Source: an uncultured Bacteroidaceae bacterium
GTDB lineage: Bacteria; Bacteroidota; Bacteroidia; Bacteroidales; Bacteroidaceae
NCBI GenBank assembly: GCA_905233285.1
Contig: CAJODY010000001.1
Coordinates: 117,728-181,727, forward strand
Direction of reading: 5' to 3'
Length of the DNA: 64,000 nucleotides
Shown here: piece by piece, positions 8,297 through 17,273 of the stretch
Layout: each line of letters begins with the position of its first letter
Position numbering within the stretch: the first letter of the stretch is position 1
The notes under the pieces: generated by a model
Databases searched by the model: none
Seen by the model: only the letters and a program-made list of their open reading frames with translations
Told to the model about the DNA's origin: nothing
Position numbers and translations under genes: made by a program

Positions 8297-9857
8297 ATTC
8301 CCAATACTCTTTGTTCTCTTCAAGCCAACTCTCGAAGTTGCGTTCAAGCCATGAGCCGTGATCGAAGTGGATGATATAGTCAAAGACATTGATGTGATTG
8401 CCGTTCAAGCCATTGTCATTACAAGCCTCATAGAACCATGCGCCTGTGTCGTAAGCCTTCTCTGGCACTCTCTGATTCAAGGCAAACATCTTATCACCGT
8501 TGAAATAACGGATTCCGTACTTTCTGAGCAAAGGCGAATTTACATAACACAGGAATGGTAATATACGAGGTACGGAAATACCTAAACGGCTACGTTGGAT
8601 ATTGACCATTCCAGTCCAAGCACAGGACACATCAAAGAGTTTGGTGACATCTTTCTTCACCAGAACATCACTATCCATGAGCAAGAAACCTTCTTCAATC
8701 AGGTCAAGACAGGCTTCAACAGAACGACAATGCTTTGCCGAACCAAAGTTACTGCCGTTGTCTATAATACGGTCTGGGTATTCCTCTAACATCTTCTCAA
8801 AATCAACGATTTGCCCTTTGGTGTTGTCAATGACCTCTACATTCTCGAAAATGTTCTTGAACGGCTCTTTGTCACTGTTGTCAAACACAACAATACGTAA
8901 GTTTGGTGTGTGCTTGTTAAGAGACATTATCGTACACTCTGTGAGACGTTGGGTGTTGTAGTTCACAATAACAACCGTCTTTCTCTGTGCCTCTTCAAAA
9001 GGTGGAATACCTGTAAGTTCACGCATGACATTCTCCTTTTCCTGAGTCCATTCATTGTACTTGAAGAAACGACCTGCATAAGTTCCACGAAAATTCTCAG
9101 TGTCTCTGTCACCAACACCCTTCTGCCACTTATTCATAACCCATTCTGAAACGGTCTTCGTCAGGAAGTGTTTGAGATAGGCAACAGAAAAGTCATGGGG
9201 CTGGAACGGCTTTTGGCTACATTCACGACCAAGGCTGTCACAGCACATAAGACGGGGCGCACATGGCAGATGCGGGCATAGATGGAAGCCAACAACGGAC
9301 GGAATACCACCACGAACAACACACTTTACATGGTTGTTCTCTAATTTGTCCTCATACTGTACGTACTGGTCTGGCAAAGGCTCAGTGAAACGCTCCTGAA
9401 GGTCACGTCCATCATCTGTCAGAAGACCGTTGTCACCGTAGTTCATCCAGTTAAATAACACGCAATCGAAACGCTCATATCTCGACATGAGTTGGTGAAT
9501 ATCCGAACCATCAACGATCGTCAGGTACTCGTCAAAGTCAAAGAAAGCAATCCATTTGAATTGCTTTCCAAACATTTTATAGACCTCAGAATATGCCTTG
9601 CACTGAACACCAGGCTTATCGCGGTAGTCCAGAACCTGAACAAAGCCATTGGCAATGTAATCACCTAAGACTTCATCGAAATATTCCTCTCCAGAACGGT
9701 TGTTGTCACAGATGAAGATTTTGTCAAAGCCTATACGCTGATAGTGAGCAACAAACTCACGGGCGTAGCGGTTTTCTCTACGTCCGATGCAGCATAATGC
9801 GATATCATTGCTCAATACTGACCGTACAGGCTTTTGCTCTTGTCTTCCTATTTTCAT
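8295..9857 (-). CDS. Two-domain glycosyltransferase
   Basis: 520 residues with two GT-A type domains. Domain 1 (about 15-270) starts IALCCIGRRENRYARE, with FICDNNRSGE and a metal-binding cluster FFDFDEY, as in GT2/GT92-like enzymes that act on glycans. Domain 2 (about 285-520) starts TVVIVNYNTQRLTECT, with VVFDNSD and the DxD motif in LLMDSDVLV. No signal peptide or membrane segment, so it should act in the cytoplasm on a phage or host macromolecule (virion protein, modified base or surface glycan precursor). Overlaps the upstream gene by 4 bp (ATGA), implying translational coupling. The acceptor cannot be inferred. Confidence 0.8.
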   Translation of the reverse strand: MKIGRQEQKPVRSVLSNDIALCCIGRRENRYAREFVAHYQRIGFDKIFICDNNRSGEEYFDEVLGDYIANGFVQVLDYRDKPGVQCKAYSEVYKMFGKQFKWIAFFDFDEYLTIVDGSDIHQLMSRYERFDCVLFNWMNYGDNGLLTDDGRDLQERFTEPLPDQYVQYEDKLENNHVKCVVRGGIPSVVGFHLCPHLPCAPRLMCCDSLGRECSQKPFQPHDFSVAYLKHFLTKTVSEWVMNKWQKGVGDRDTENFRGTYAGRFFKYNEWTQEKENVMRELTGIPPFEEAQRKTVVIVNYNTQRLTECTIMSLNKHTPNLRIVVFDNSDKEPFKNIFENVEVIDNTKGQIVDFEKMLEEYPDRIIDNGSNFGSAKHCRSVEACLDLIEEGFLLMDSDVLVKKDVTKLFDVSCAWTGMVNIQRSRLGISVPRILPFLCYVNSPLLRKYGIRYFNGDKMFALNQRVPEKAYDTGAWFYEACNDNGLNGNHINVFDYIIHFDHGSWLERNFESWLEENKEYWE

Positions 9858-10411
9858 TTCTTCAACTGTCCTTTACGTTTCGCTTCTTTTACGGCTTTCT
9901 CAACCTCTTTGTTCTGCCTCTCCATTTCCTTCTCTTGTTCAGCGACAAACTCTTTGTAGCCATCGACACAGCCTTTGACACGACTGAAAAACTCGTCGTA
10001 TGACAAGAATTTCTTGTCTTCCGGCTCATAGCCCTTTTCAAGAACTTCGGGGTGTCTATAGCCGTAAACTGCAAGAATGAGAAAGTCTTGGAAGTGACCG
10101 TGACTGATACTGGTACAGAAATTGAAGTTGGTGATGAACGAGAAAAGTATTTCGATGTCTCTGTCGTCACCACTGCCAAACAAATCCGTGATAGCACGGT
10201 ACATGAGGTACTTTTCTGGAATCTGAACTTTCCAGAGACCGCCCAAGTCAGAGATAACTATTGCAGAAATAGTTTCTTTCTTGTTCAGTCTCAGTTTTGT
10301 CTGATACAATTTGTAGTTTCCGATGATTGCGGGCTTGCCAAAAGGTATCTTTCGCTCTTTCTTCTCTTTATTTGGTTGCTGCATCGCAACTTCTTTAGCG
10401 TTTTTCTCCAT
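9854..10411 (-). CDS. Unknown protein with basic coiled-coil tail
   Basis: 185 residues from ATG 10411 (alternatives at 10414 and 10429 give longer overlap with the preceding gene). The N-terminus is Lys-rich, the middle (about 45-125) is globular, and the C-terminal 50 residues form a highly charged helix (EFVAEQEKEMERQNKE). No domain recognised. It is coupled at both ends: its stop overlaps the glycosyltransferase start and its start overlaps the stop of the gene before it, suggesting a joint function. Confidence 0.65.
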   Translation of the reverse strand: MEKNAKEVAMQQPNKEKKERKIPFGKPAIIGNYKLYQTKLRLNKKETISAIVISDLGGLWKVQIPEKYLMYRAITDLFGSGDDRDIEILFSFITNFNFCTSISHGHFQDFLILAVYGYRHPEVLEKGYEPEDKKFLSYDEFFSRVKGCVDGYKEFVAEQEKEMERQNKEVEKAVKEAKRKGQLKK

Positions 10412-11261
10412 CATCAATAATATTTTCAATCAAAAACTTTCTCAAATCATCCATATTCACAAAGTTCATAATCTTCTGCTCGTCTAAATACCATTTAGCA
10501 CCAAGGAAGATACGGCTTGTGCTGTCAATAAAGTATGCCGACTCATGCACGGGAGAGAAGGAATAGTGCTTCTGAAACTTGAGAATTTTAACCAACTCTT
10601 TAGGAGTGGCATAGAGATAAGTGGCAGGAATGGCATTGTCGTGACCTTTGACCTTGCAGACGGGCATACCGTCACCTTCAACAAGTCCTACGAAATCCTC
10701 AACAACACTCTTATGGATGCGGCCTTTGCTCAGATAGTAAACTTCTGTGCCAACTTCCAACACGCGAAGTTTCATTGATTCAGCCATCTTTCTGAACTTT
10801 TCACGCAATTTGAGCATATCGAGGTCGTTTGATGTGTCAAACTTCAACGGCTCATAGAACTTATGCAAGTCAATCTTCAGTACAAACGCATCTTCAGGAA
10901 TGTTATGCTTCTTTGTGGCTTTGCCAATCTTTTTTAGTTGTTCACATAACTTCTGTATCTGATTGATGGCCTCACTGCAATCAAAATCAACACCAAACTT
11001 GATGGTCTTGTCTGGTTTACTTACCATTTCATTCTGGTACGAAAGTTCCTCGGCGGCTTTCTTACACTGATAGAAAAGTTCCAAGTCAGAACTTTCGCCG
11101 TTATCGAGCATTTCAAAAGGCTCAACATTCTTACCTTGCAACACCCGCTGACACTGCTCTATCTGGAGATATGCAAGAATCAGTTGCTCCCGAACTTGAT
11201 CGGGAGACAACTGATTTACAAAAGCAGTGAATTTCTTTCTAAGTTTATTTATCTTACTCAT
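10395..11261 (-). CDS. Unknown 288-residue protein
   Basis: A soluble protein with no recognised domain. The N-terminal helical segment (1-60) starts MSKINKLRKKFTAFVNQLS. A middle Lys-rich helix (about 100-125) follows, then a C-terminal mixed region. Length, codon use and tight packing (12 bp after the preceding gene, overlap with the next) support a real gene. No enzyme motif was seen. Confidence 0.65.
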   Translation of the reverse strand: MSKINKLRKKFTAFVNQLSPDQVREQLILAYLQIEQCQRVLQGKNVEPFEMLDNGESSDLELFYQCKKAAEELSYQNEMVSKPDKTIKFGVDFDCSEAINQIQKLCEQLKKIGKATKKHNIPEDAFVLKIDLHKFYEPLKFDTSNDLDMLKLREKFRKMAESMKLRVLEVGTEVYYLSKGRIHKSVVEDFVGLVEGDGMPVCKVKGHDNAIPATYLYATPKELVKILKFQKHYSFSPVHESAYFIDSTSRIFLGAKWYLDEQKIMNFVNMDDLRKFLIENIIDDGEKR

Positions 11262-11273
11262 AGCGCAAACTTA

Positions 11274-11864
11274 TTACTTCGTTTCACTCTTCTTTGGGCG
11301 ACCACCCTTCTTCTTCTCAGGCTCGGCTTCGCCAGCACCAGCACCCTCGTCGTTCAACTCAGAGGTTGTGCCATCAGTAGGGGCTTCAATACCAGTGTTT
11401 TCCTCACCAGTACCCTCACCAGTCTGTTCTTGCTCGGCAGCGGCGGCTTCAGCGGCGGCTTTCTCAGCAGCGAGACGTTCAGACAATTCCTTTGCCTCGT
11501 CTTCATAGCCCTCTGCAAGCAGGAGAGGCAACTGTTCCTCGTCGGGAAGAGCAAGAATCTCTTGCAGACGGCTCTCACGGGCTTCTTTCTGCTTCTCTGC
11601 TTCATCAGCCTGCTTCTGTGCCTCGGACTGGACTTGCTTCATCTGAGCCTCGGTAATGTCGGCAACCTCATTGAGACCGTGCTTGCGCAACTCAGGAACA
11701 ATCTGCTCCTTTGGCAACTTCATGATCTCTTCAATCAGTTTCGCCTTTTCTTCGGCGGTCAACTCTTTCTTGTTCTCGGTGGTTGCTCCATTGTTAGGTG
11801 CAACGGTGAAACCGCCCATATCGACGGTCTTTGGACTCTTCTGTCCTACTCTAATCTTTCCCAT
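11274..11864 (-). CDS. Acidic low-complexity helical protein with AT-hook-like tail
   Basis: 196 residues. The first 30 are polar, 35-140 are Glu/Lys/Ala/Leu-rich coiled coil, and 140-185 are Gly/Glu/Thr-rich disordered. The end KKKGGRPKKSETK contains the GRP core of an AT-hook flanked by lysines, which binds the minor groove of A/T-rich DNA in other proteins. Position in a leftward operon 10 bp downstream of an SPFH lipoprotein gene gives no further clue. Function unknown; a DNA- or protein-organising role is possible. Confidence 0.6.
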   Translation of the reverse strand: MGKIRVGQKSPKTVDMGGFTVAPNNGATTENKKELTAEEKAKLIEEIMKLPKEQIVPELRKHGLNEVADITEAQMKQVQSEAQKQADEAEKQKEARESRLQEILALPDEEQLPLLLAEGYEDEAKELSERLAAEKAAAEAAAAEQEQTGEGTGEENTGIEAPTDGTTSELNDEGAGAGEAEPEKKKGGRPKKSETK

Positions 11865-11874
11865 AATTCAAAAA

Positions 11875-12696
11875 TTATTTAATGTTCCACATTTTGTTTG
11901 CACCATCGGCGTTGAAAAGCACATCGATGTTAGCACCTTGTTCCTGTGCTATAATATCCCATGCTTTCAACTGGATAAACTGCTGTGCCGACAATCCCAT
12001 TTCCTGTTGATAGGCTTTGTCAGCAATGGCACGTTGACGCTCGGTTTTCTCACGGGCTAACTGCACCTCAACCTCACGTTCCTGGGTCTGCTTCGCCTGA
12101 ACCGCCTTTGCCGTCTTGTTCATTTCCGCTAACTGTTCAGCATTTGGAATAGCCTTTCCGATTACAACATTCTTAATCTCTATCGGAAATTCTTTCTCCT
12201 TTGATAGTTCAGCAACATAATCGCGCATTTCCTTCAATACCTTTGCGTCAATCTCATTTAGAACCTCGCGGTTACTCATAAGGTCAAAGGGAGAATGCTG
12301 AGATACATAGTCACGGACACGATTGCAGTAATGGTTGTAAATGTTAGTATTAAACCAGTCAACACCGTAATTCTCCAACATCACAGGCGACTTTCCTGCC
12401 TTAATCTGAGTGATAATGACAGTATGGAAGTCAAGAGGGGTGTTGTCGTTACTAACGAGGTCTTCCATATCCACCTGCTGCTTCTGAGGTATGATCTTGA
12501 AAGTTTCGCTCGATGTTGACCACCAGCACCATGTCAGACCAGTCGTAACGGGGTCTTTATCGACACCGCCATGACCAAAGAACCAAGGCTTGTAAATCAA
12601 TACAGCCTCTTCACCTGCCTCTGGGCGAACACCATGACAGGACATCATTGCAATGCTTACACAAGCGACTGCCAGAAGATACAAAATCTTTTTCAT
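11875..12696 (-). CDS. SPFH/Band-7 domain lipoprotein
   Basis: 273 residues. The N-terminus is a lipoprotein signal (MKKILYLLAVACVSIAMMSC) with the lipid-carrying Cys at 20. Residues about 25-190 have the SPFH/prohibitin pattern: EAVLIYKPWFFGHGG, a beta core, then a long helix with VRDYVSQHSPFDLM and EFPIEIKNVVIGKAIP, followed by a Gln/Glu/Arg-rich coiled coil (200-245). SPFH proteins oligomerise into membrane-bound rings that scaffold or protect membrane complexes. A phage-encoded copy, exported and lipid-anchored, could alter the lysogen envelope (for example exclusion of other phages). The family call is strong; the role is inference. Confidence 0.75.
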   Translation of the reverse strand: MKKILYLLAVACVSIAMMSCHGVRPEAGEEAVLIYKPWFFGHGGVDKDPVTTGLTWCWWSTSSETFKIIPQKQQVDMEDLVSNDNTPLDFHTVIITQIKAGKSPVMLENYGVDWFNTNIYNHYCNRVRDYVSQHSPFDLMSNREVLNEIDAKVLKEMRDYVAELSKEKEFPIEIKNVVIGKAIPNAEQLAEMNKTAKAVQAKQTQEREVEVQLAREKTERQRAIADKAYQQEMGLSAQQFIQLKAWDIIAQEQGANIDVLFNADGANKMWNIK

Positions 12697-12726
12697 AATG
12701 TGTAAATGTTTTAATAAAACAAGGGG

Positions 12727-13029
12727 TTACTCTTCTTCACCGATAACACACCAGTCTTCAGCAAACACGTCGGATGAAGACGGAACCCATGAGTCGGCAC
12801 GACCGTCAGGATTCACAATGAGCATCTGGTTGGTGTAGTCAATGTGCGGATTCTCGCGTGACATGAGAATGTCTTTCGCGGACTGAGGGAGCGACTGCAT
12901 CTTTGGAATGATGTCAGCGTTAATACTTGCAGGGATCTGCTTTACAACAAAGAGTCCCTTACCATTCCATCCTTTTCTCTGGATGGCCTTGCCCTGTTTC
13001 AGAGCGATAATTGCTTTTCCAAAATCCAT
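12727..13029 (-). CDS. tad2: Tad2-family anti-Thoeris protein (DUF2829)
   Basis: 100 residues with the DUF2829 pattern: N-terminal MDFGKAIIALKQGKAIQRKGWNGKG and C-terminal DSWVPSSSDVFAEDWCVI, with the conserved Gly-Trp-Asn, Trp-x-Pro-Ser-x-x-Asp and Ala-Glu-Asp-Trp motifs. Known Tad2 proteins are phage sponges that bind the cyclic ADP-ribose-type signal of Thoeris defence and stop its effector. Length is typical (about 90-100). It lies among other accessory genes of the leftward operon. Family assignment is by motif; which signal molecule it binds cannot be told. Confidence 0.75.
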   Translation of the reverse strand: MDFGKAIIALKQGKAIQRKGWNGKGLFVVKQIPASINADIIPKMQSLPQSAKDILMSRENPHIDYTNQMLIVNPDGRADSWVPSSSDVFAEDWCVIGEEE

Positions 13030-13097
13030 AATCTAAAAGTTTTATGTGAATAAAAAAGTTCTCCAGTTCTTTCCAATTCTTGCAACTCTTGAAAGAA

Positions 13098-13553
13098 TTA
13101 GCAAGAATCTTCAAGTTTGCCTTCATAACAACCAAGTCCATAGTTCGGGCGCGAACAGTTACTATTTAACAGACAACTCGCACACGAACAGAAGGTGTGA
13201 CCCATGTAATCGTGATAGATATGGCAGTCGGGAAAGTTGCAGAGCATACCATCGACATGGGAGCAACCATTTTTCCTAAATACGGGGCATTTGCTGACGG
13301 GATCGCTATTGCGCCAACGGTAATAGGCTCTCTTTATCCTGCCAAAAACAGAAATTTTCTGCCCTAACCTCGGAATCGGCTTCAACTCTGCTGTCATATA
13401 GCCTTGAACCTCGTTTCCTTCAAAGGCAACTTTGACATTGTACTCGTTGTAATCATCAAATCCGACAATCTTACCGATGTCGCCGTGATGACTGTTATTG
13501 ACTAATATCACGACGAGTTGACCAATTTTGAACTTATCCTTTGCTTTTTCCAT
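13098..13553 (-). CDS. Cys-rich unknown protein with KOW-like N-terminus
   Basis: 151 residues. Residues about 5-60 (FKIGQLVVILVNNSHHGDIGKIVGFDD in outline) resemble a small beta-barrel of SH3/KOW type. The C-terminal 70 residues contain eleven Cys and several His in a pattern likely to bind zinc (CPVFRKNGCSHVDGMLC, then CSCASCLLNSNC). It starts 3 bp after the stop of the phosphatase gene. No function assigned. Confidence 0.65.
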   Translation of the reverse strand: MEKAKDKFKIGQLVVILVNNSHHGDIGKIVGFDDYNEYNVKVAFEGNEVQGYMTAELKPIPRLGQKISVFGRIKRAYYRWRNSDPVSKCPVFRKNGCSHVDGMLCNFPDCHIYHDYMGHTFCSCASCLLNSNCSRPNYGLGCYEGKLEDSC

Positions 13554-13556
13554 GAC

Positions 13557-14057
13557 TTATGCTTTTAAGAAATCTTCTACGTCCAGATAGTCAATGCCAA
13601 AGTTCTCGGCACACTTCTTGTCTGAGTCAGAGAACTGCCCGGGCTTTCCACTGGCATCACCAATCATCAGCATTTCGGACTTTGCAAAAAAGAACCCCTC
13701 AAATGGTCTCTGTTTCAGTGCTTCTTCGAGCATTCCTGTATTCGGCTTGCGCAAATCGACGGAATCTTTTGATGTGCAATACCCATAAGTCGTAAGTTTA
13801 TGGCAATAGCGTTGCATGAAGGTGCTTATCGTATAAATCTTGACCCTAAAATCAGATTCGTCAACAAAATCAGGTATTCCACCCTGATTTCTGACAATGA
13901 TAATCGCTTCAAGACTTTTGATGCCCTTGATTTTGTCAAGAACGTCCTTTCTGATCCTGAAATCAGTCACGTCCTCGGCAAAAGTCTTACCAGAAGCAGT
14001 TTTGATCAGAGTGCCGTCTAAGTCGGCAAGCAAAATTCTCTTACCTGTCAATTCCAT
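13557..14057 (-). CDS. Polynucleotide 3'-phosphatase (PNKP-like HAD enzyme)
   Basis: 166 residues with all HAD motifs in the order of the PNK3P family: ADLDGTLI (motif I, 11-18, nucleophile Asp), VRNQGGI (motif II, cf. TNQGGI), RKPNTGM (motif III Lys), and MIGDASGK...FSDSDKKCAENFGI (motif IV). These enzymes remove 3'-phosphates from nicked or cleaved DNA or RNA ends before ligation. No kinase domain is attached. It overlaps the upstream gene by 17 bp. Plausible roles are repair of phage DNA or of ends made by host nucleases. Confidence 0.8.
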   Translation of the reverse strand: MELTGKRILLADLDGTLIKTASGKTFAEDVTDFRIRKDVLDKIKGIKSLEAIIIVRNQGGIPDFVDESDFRVKIYTISTFMQRYCHKLTTYGYCTSKDSVDLRKPNTGMLEEALKQRPFEGFFFAKSEMLMIGDASGKPGQFSDSDKKCAENFGIDYLDVEDFLKA

Positions 14058-14412
14058 AATCTAAAAGTTTAAATCTCATAAAGTTTTTCAGCAACATCAG
14101 TTGCGTCAAAGTATCTCGGTGCAAAGTTGCTGTCTGTCTGATATTCCTGCTAATGAACAGGCGAAAGAACCAACCGCTCTTCTTGTAATCATCAGTGTAA
14201 AACTCATTCAGTTTGCGACAGAAGTCAAGTCTTTCCATCAGCAACAACTCATATAACTTGCAGTATTCGATGCTGAAAAGCATATTTCCACGCTCCATAG
14301 CAAGCAAAGTATTGCTCAGACGCTCAATTTCAGCACAAGACTGCTTCATCAGCAATTTCACCTGTCTGTAATCAAGACCGACGAAACTTTCTATGTCACC
14401 TTTATTATTCAT
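14041..14412 (-). CDS. Unknown helical protein
   Basis: 123 residues from ATG 14412, chosen because it overlaps the previous stop by 8 bp; the longer frame from 14541 runs antiparallel in phase over the neighbouring gene and is not credible. The protein is rich in Leu, Arg and Lys and mostly helical. No signal peptide, membrane segment or known motif. Confidence 0.6.
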   Translation of the reverse strand: MNNKGDIESFVGLDYRQVKLLMKQSCAEIERLSNTLLAMERGNMLFSIEYCKLYELLLMERLDFCRKLNEFYTDDYKKSGWFFRLFISRNIRQTATLHRDTLTQLMLLKNFMRFKLLDYGIDR

Positions 14413-14803
14413 TCGTACTGTCTTTAATAAAATCTGGCTCTGGCATGTACTGAAGGCGATAAGCCAAAATAGTCCTCTTTCCTTCAAGAATGGCTTTGCA
14501 TATACGGTGATTGCCGTCACATACATTGCCGAAATTGTCAAGAATGATAGGAATGTTATAGTCAGAGTTCATGCAACGCTTCATCTGCCATACAAAATCA
14601 TCCATATTGTTCAGAGGGAAATACTTACTCGACATGTCGTAACATGCAAGCGGGTATTCAAACGGCTCTAAACCCTGATCGTGACAGGCACGTAACAACG
14701 TCGTTGCCATCCAACGCTTATTGCCACGCCCATAGTTGCTCTCTTCAAAAGTGAATGAGCCGTATTCGATAATCGGCGGCTCTGATATGGTCTTCTTCTT
14801 CAT
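14405..14803 (-). CDS. ParB/sulfiredoxin-fold-like protein
   Basis: 132 residues. Residues about 80-115 (PIILDNFGNVCDGNHRICKA, then ILEGKRTILAYRL) match the ParB N-terminal/sulfiredoxin pattern of a strand, D-G-x-H-R and helix. In ParB this region binds nucleotide and loads the clamp. It starts 4 bp inside the end of the primase/helicase gene, so the two are coupled. No HTH follows, so it is not a full partition protein; stand-alone domains like this occur in many phages, some as nucleases. Confidence 0.55.
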   Translation of the reverse strand: MKKKTISEPPIIEYGSFTFEESNYGRGNKRWMATTLLRACHDQGLEPFEYPLACYDMSSKYFPLNNMDDFVWQMKRCMNSDYNIPIILDNFGNVCDGNHRICKAILEGKRTILAYRLQYMPEPDFIKDSTNE

Positions 14804-16257
14804 AATTTCACAGCGTAATCAATATCTTTATCGGAATAGACAATGTAGAAAACACCAGCAGCCTTGCGTTTCGACTCAAACCGCAGACGCTTCAAGTCTT
14901 GAACCATGCCCTTGCTCGATGTCGGCATGTTATACTGATTCTTCTCACAGAAATCACAGTATTTTTCATACAAAACCTGTGACTGAATCAGCAGCGGCTT
15001 CTCGTCGTGACCAGCCCAAGCACTTGCACGTAACCCTTCGTGCCTTGCAAAGATGTCGAAAAACTGCTCATTGGCTTCGGCCATGGCATCGTCATTGGTA
15101 TGCGTGAACAGGAAATTGTCTCGTCTGAGCAACTTATAGCCCTCAATCATCCAATTCCTGATACCAGGGAGTTCCTGCATGAGTTTGTTATGCAACTCAG
15201 CATCCATATCATCCTCACGCACACTGCATCTAAAATCAATCTGAACCAGTCTTCTTCTGAAGGCGGCATCCATCTTACGATTCGTCGGGGTCTGATTCAT
15301 GCTGAACACCAAGAACGGTATGTCACGGGCAACACGTATGTCACGACCTATGCCACGAACATTCTGAGGCTCACCACTGCATAACTTCTTGAACGCATCA
15401 CTACCTTTCGTTATGTCAGCAACATCAACTTCGTCACAGAGGTTGAAAATCTTACCCTCGATATTCAGTATAGCCCGCATCCGCGCATCTGGATTCCTAT
15501 CCAACAACTGCGACAAAGAGGCTTCACTGATATTGTCATAGCCATAGACGGCTCTTACAATCCGCTGAATAGTGCTCTTGCCATTGGCACCACCGCCAAC
15601 AAGCCATAGCGTGTCCTCAATCTTGTGTGACATCAAACGACGATTGACACAACCCAAGCCCAGATATTTCTGTAGTTTCAGAATCTCAGACGGTGCAAGC
15701 ATCATCTTCAAGAATGACAGCCACATCGGACACGATTTTGACGGGTCATAGTCGTATGGCAACAAATCGGTTATCGGCAAACGATCATCAAAGGAATGGT
15801 AAACGGGATTGTCAATATCGGAAAAGTCATAGACACCGTTCTGGAAGCCGACGATAGAAGGATTTCTCCCAAGAGGACTTGCGCTGACACCATCGTAAGC
15901 ATACTGCATTATCTTCGACTGCTTGTCAACCCAATCACTCCTGACAAGGAAATTCCCGGCATCAACACAACTCACCAAAGCATCACGAATGACATTCTCA
16001 AAGACCATCGGCAACAACGGAACCCAGATACGACCGTCAAAACCGTACACAATGGCTTTCTTGGAATCATCAGAGCCACTACGGAAACAACTACAACAAG
16101 CATCCTGTATGATTCCAGAGTAAGCATAGAGCCTATCAGAGCGGCGGGAGTAGTCGTAAGCCCGCGTCAATGCCCGCTTGTCAAGGCATGAGCGCAACTG
16201 ACTGGCATAATACGCTATTTCCTGCCTCATTCGTGCTACTTGTGTAGTTTCTGACAT
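14800..16257 (-). CDS. D5/P4-type SF3 helicase with primase-associated domain
   Basis: 485 residues. The N-terminal 200 residues correspond to the D5_N region found before SF3 helicases. The ATPase has Walker A GGGANGKSTI (about 218-227), Walker B KIFNLCDEVD, and motif C FSMNQTP followed by the arginine finger FRRRLVQIDF. The end resembles the winged-helix of phage/plasmid primases. SF3 helicases form hexamers that melt origins. The gene is divergent from the A/T-rich 16.3-17.4 kb region, consistent with acting at an origin there. A separate primase domain with catalytic acids is not evident, so primase activity is uncertain. Confidence 0.85.
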   Translation of the reverse strand: MSETTQVARMRQEIAYYASQLRSCLDKRALTRAYDYSRRSDRLYAYSGIIQDACCSCFRSGSDDSKKAIVYGFDGRIWVPLLPMVFENVIRDALVSCVDAGNFLVRSDWVDKQSKIMQYAYDGVSASPLGRNPSIVGFQNGVYDFSDIDNPVYHSFDDRLPITDLLPYDYDPSKSCPMWLSFLKMMLAPSEILKLQKYLGLGCVNRRLMSHKIEDTLWLVGGGANGKSTIQRIVRAVYGYDNISEASLSQLLDRNPDARMRAILNIEGKIFNLCDEVDVADITKGSDAFKKLCSGEPQNVRGIGRDIRVARDIPFLVFSMNQTPTNRKMDAAFRRRLVQIDFRCSVREDDMDAELHNKLMQELPGIRNWMIEGYKLLRRDNFLFTHTNDDAMAEANEQFFDIFARHEGLRASAWAGHDEKPLLIQSQVLYEKYCDFCEKNQYNMPTSSKGMVQDLKRLRFESKRKAAGVFYIVYSDKDIDYAVKL

Positions 16258-16583
16258 ATATTTCCTTTATTATAATAATCATTATCAAAAATAACATAAC
16301 CTTACCTCGTATAAGGAGATAACCTACATCACCATACACGATGCAAAGATAAACCCTTTAAATAAAGGACTTCCAAAATCGTGTAGGTTTTCGATTTTTT
16401 GCGTGTAAGATTTCCAAAAACATACACAAATATCCAAAATATTCAGATTTCAATGCCAAAATTGTAAAAAATGAAAATGAAAAATTAAAAAATCTCGACG
16501 AAAGGTCAGTAGGGCTGCCCAATGTTGTTAAAAGGGGGTGTACCCCGTCAAAAAACGAGAATATCGAAACGAAGGAAAATGCT

Positions 16584-16601
16584 ACATTATATTTATAATG
16601 T
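16584..16601. repeat. ACATTA-N6-TAATGT palindrome, solo copy
   Basis: Exact ACATTA-TATTTA-TAATGT. Its flanks (GCT before, GAC after) match the copy at 51465-51482. No gene adjoins it, so it looks like a solitary site. Confidence 0.75.
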
Positions 16602-17273
16602 GACTATGTTAAAATTTAAGTTAATTTTGCACCCGTTTAACATTTGCCAAAAGTCGCCTAAAACCTTTTATTTATCGTACTTTTGTACATTTTTAAGCCC
16701 TTATTATTTATATATTTATAATTATATATTTGCAATTATAATGCTATATATTTAACTATGATTTTAGCAATTTATTCAAGTCTGCAAATGTCAAATATTA
16801 TTTATATATTTATGTTATTTTCCTTTGTCTTATGTTCGTATCTGGTTGCAATCATGCCACAATATAATAAAACATGATGCAGCAAACAACCAGACCAACA
16901 CCAAACAAGCAACCGACAAAGGGACATAAAAGCCTCCTAAACGGTTGCAACCGTCAACACCTAATAATATATGATGATGCACACAAAACGCGCTTATTTT
17001 GTCCTTATTCCTTTTTAATCTGATTACTCCGTAATATATAGGCTTATTCCTGGAAATAGTCTTTTTTCGTCTCTTATTGCTTGCAATCAGATCGGCACAA
17101 ACGGACATAACAACACGATCGGCACAATATCGAAGTATATGCAGCATATTACGACATATATATATTATATTATATTCCATGCTTTCAGAACCGCCACAAA
17201 AAGCCCTTATTTTGCAATGTCGAGATTACAATTTTGCCTTCATTATCTGATTATCTGAAATATTTTGCCCTAA

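Noticed and set aside
16522..17180. Open frames in the A/T-rich control region (plus 16522-16755, minus 16830-17180)
   Set aside because: Odd composition, no start context, and the minus frame crosses the CGGTTGCAACCG palindrome; no domain. More likely non-coding.
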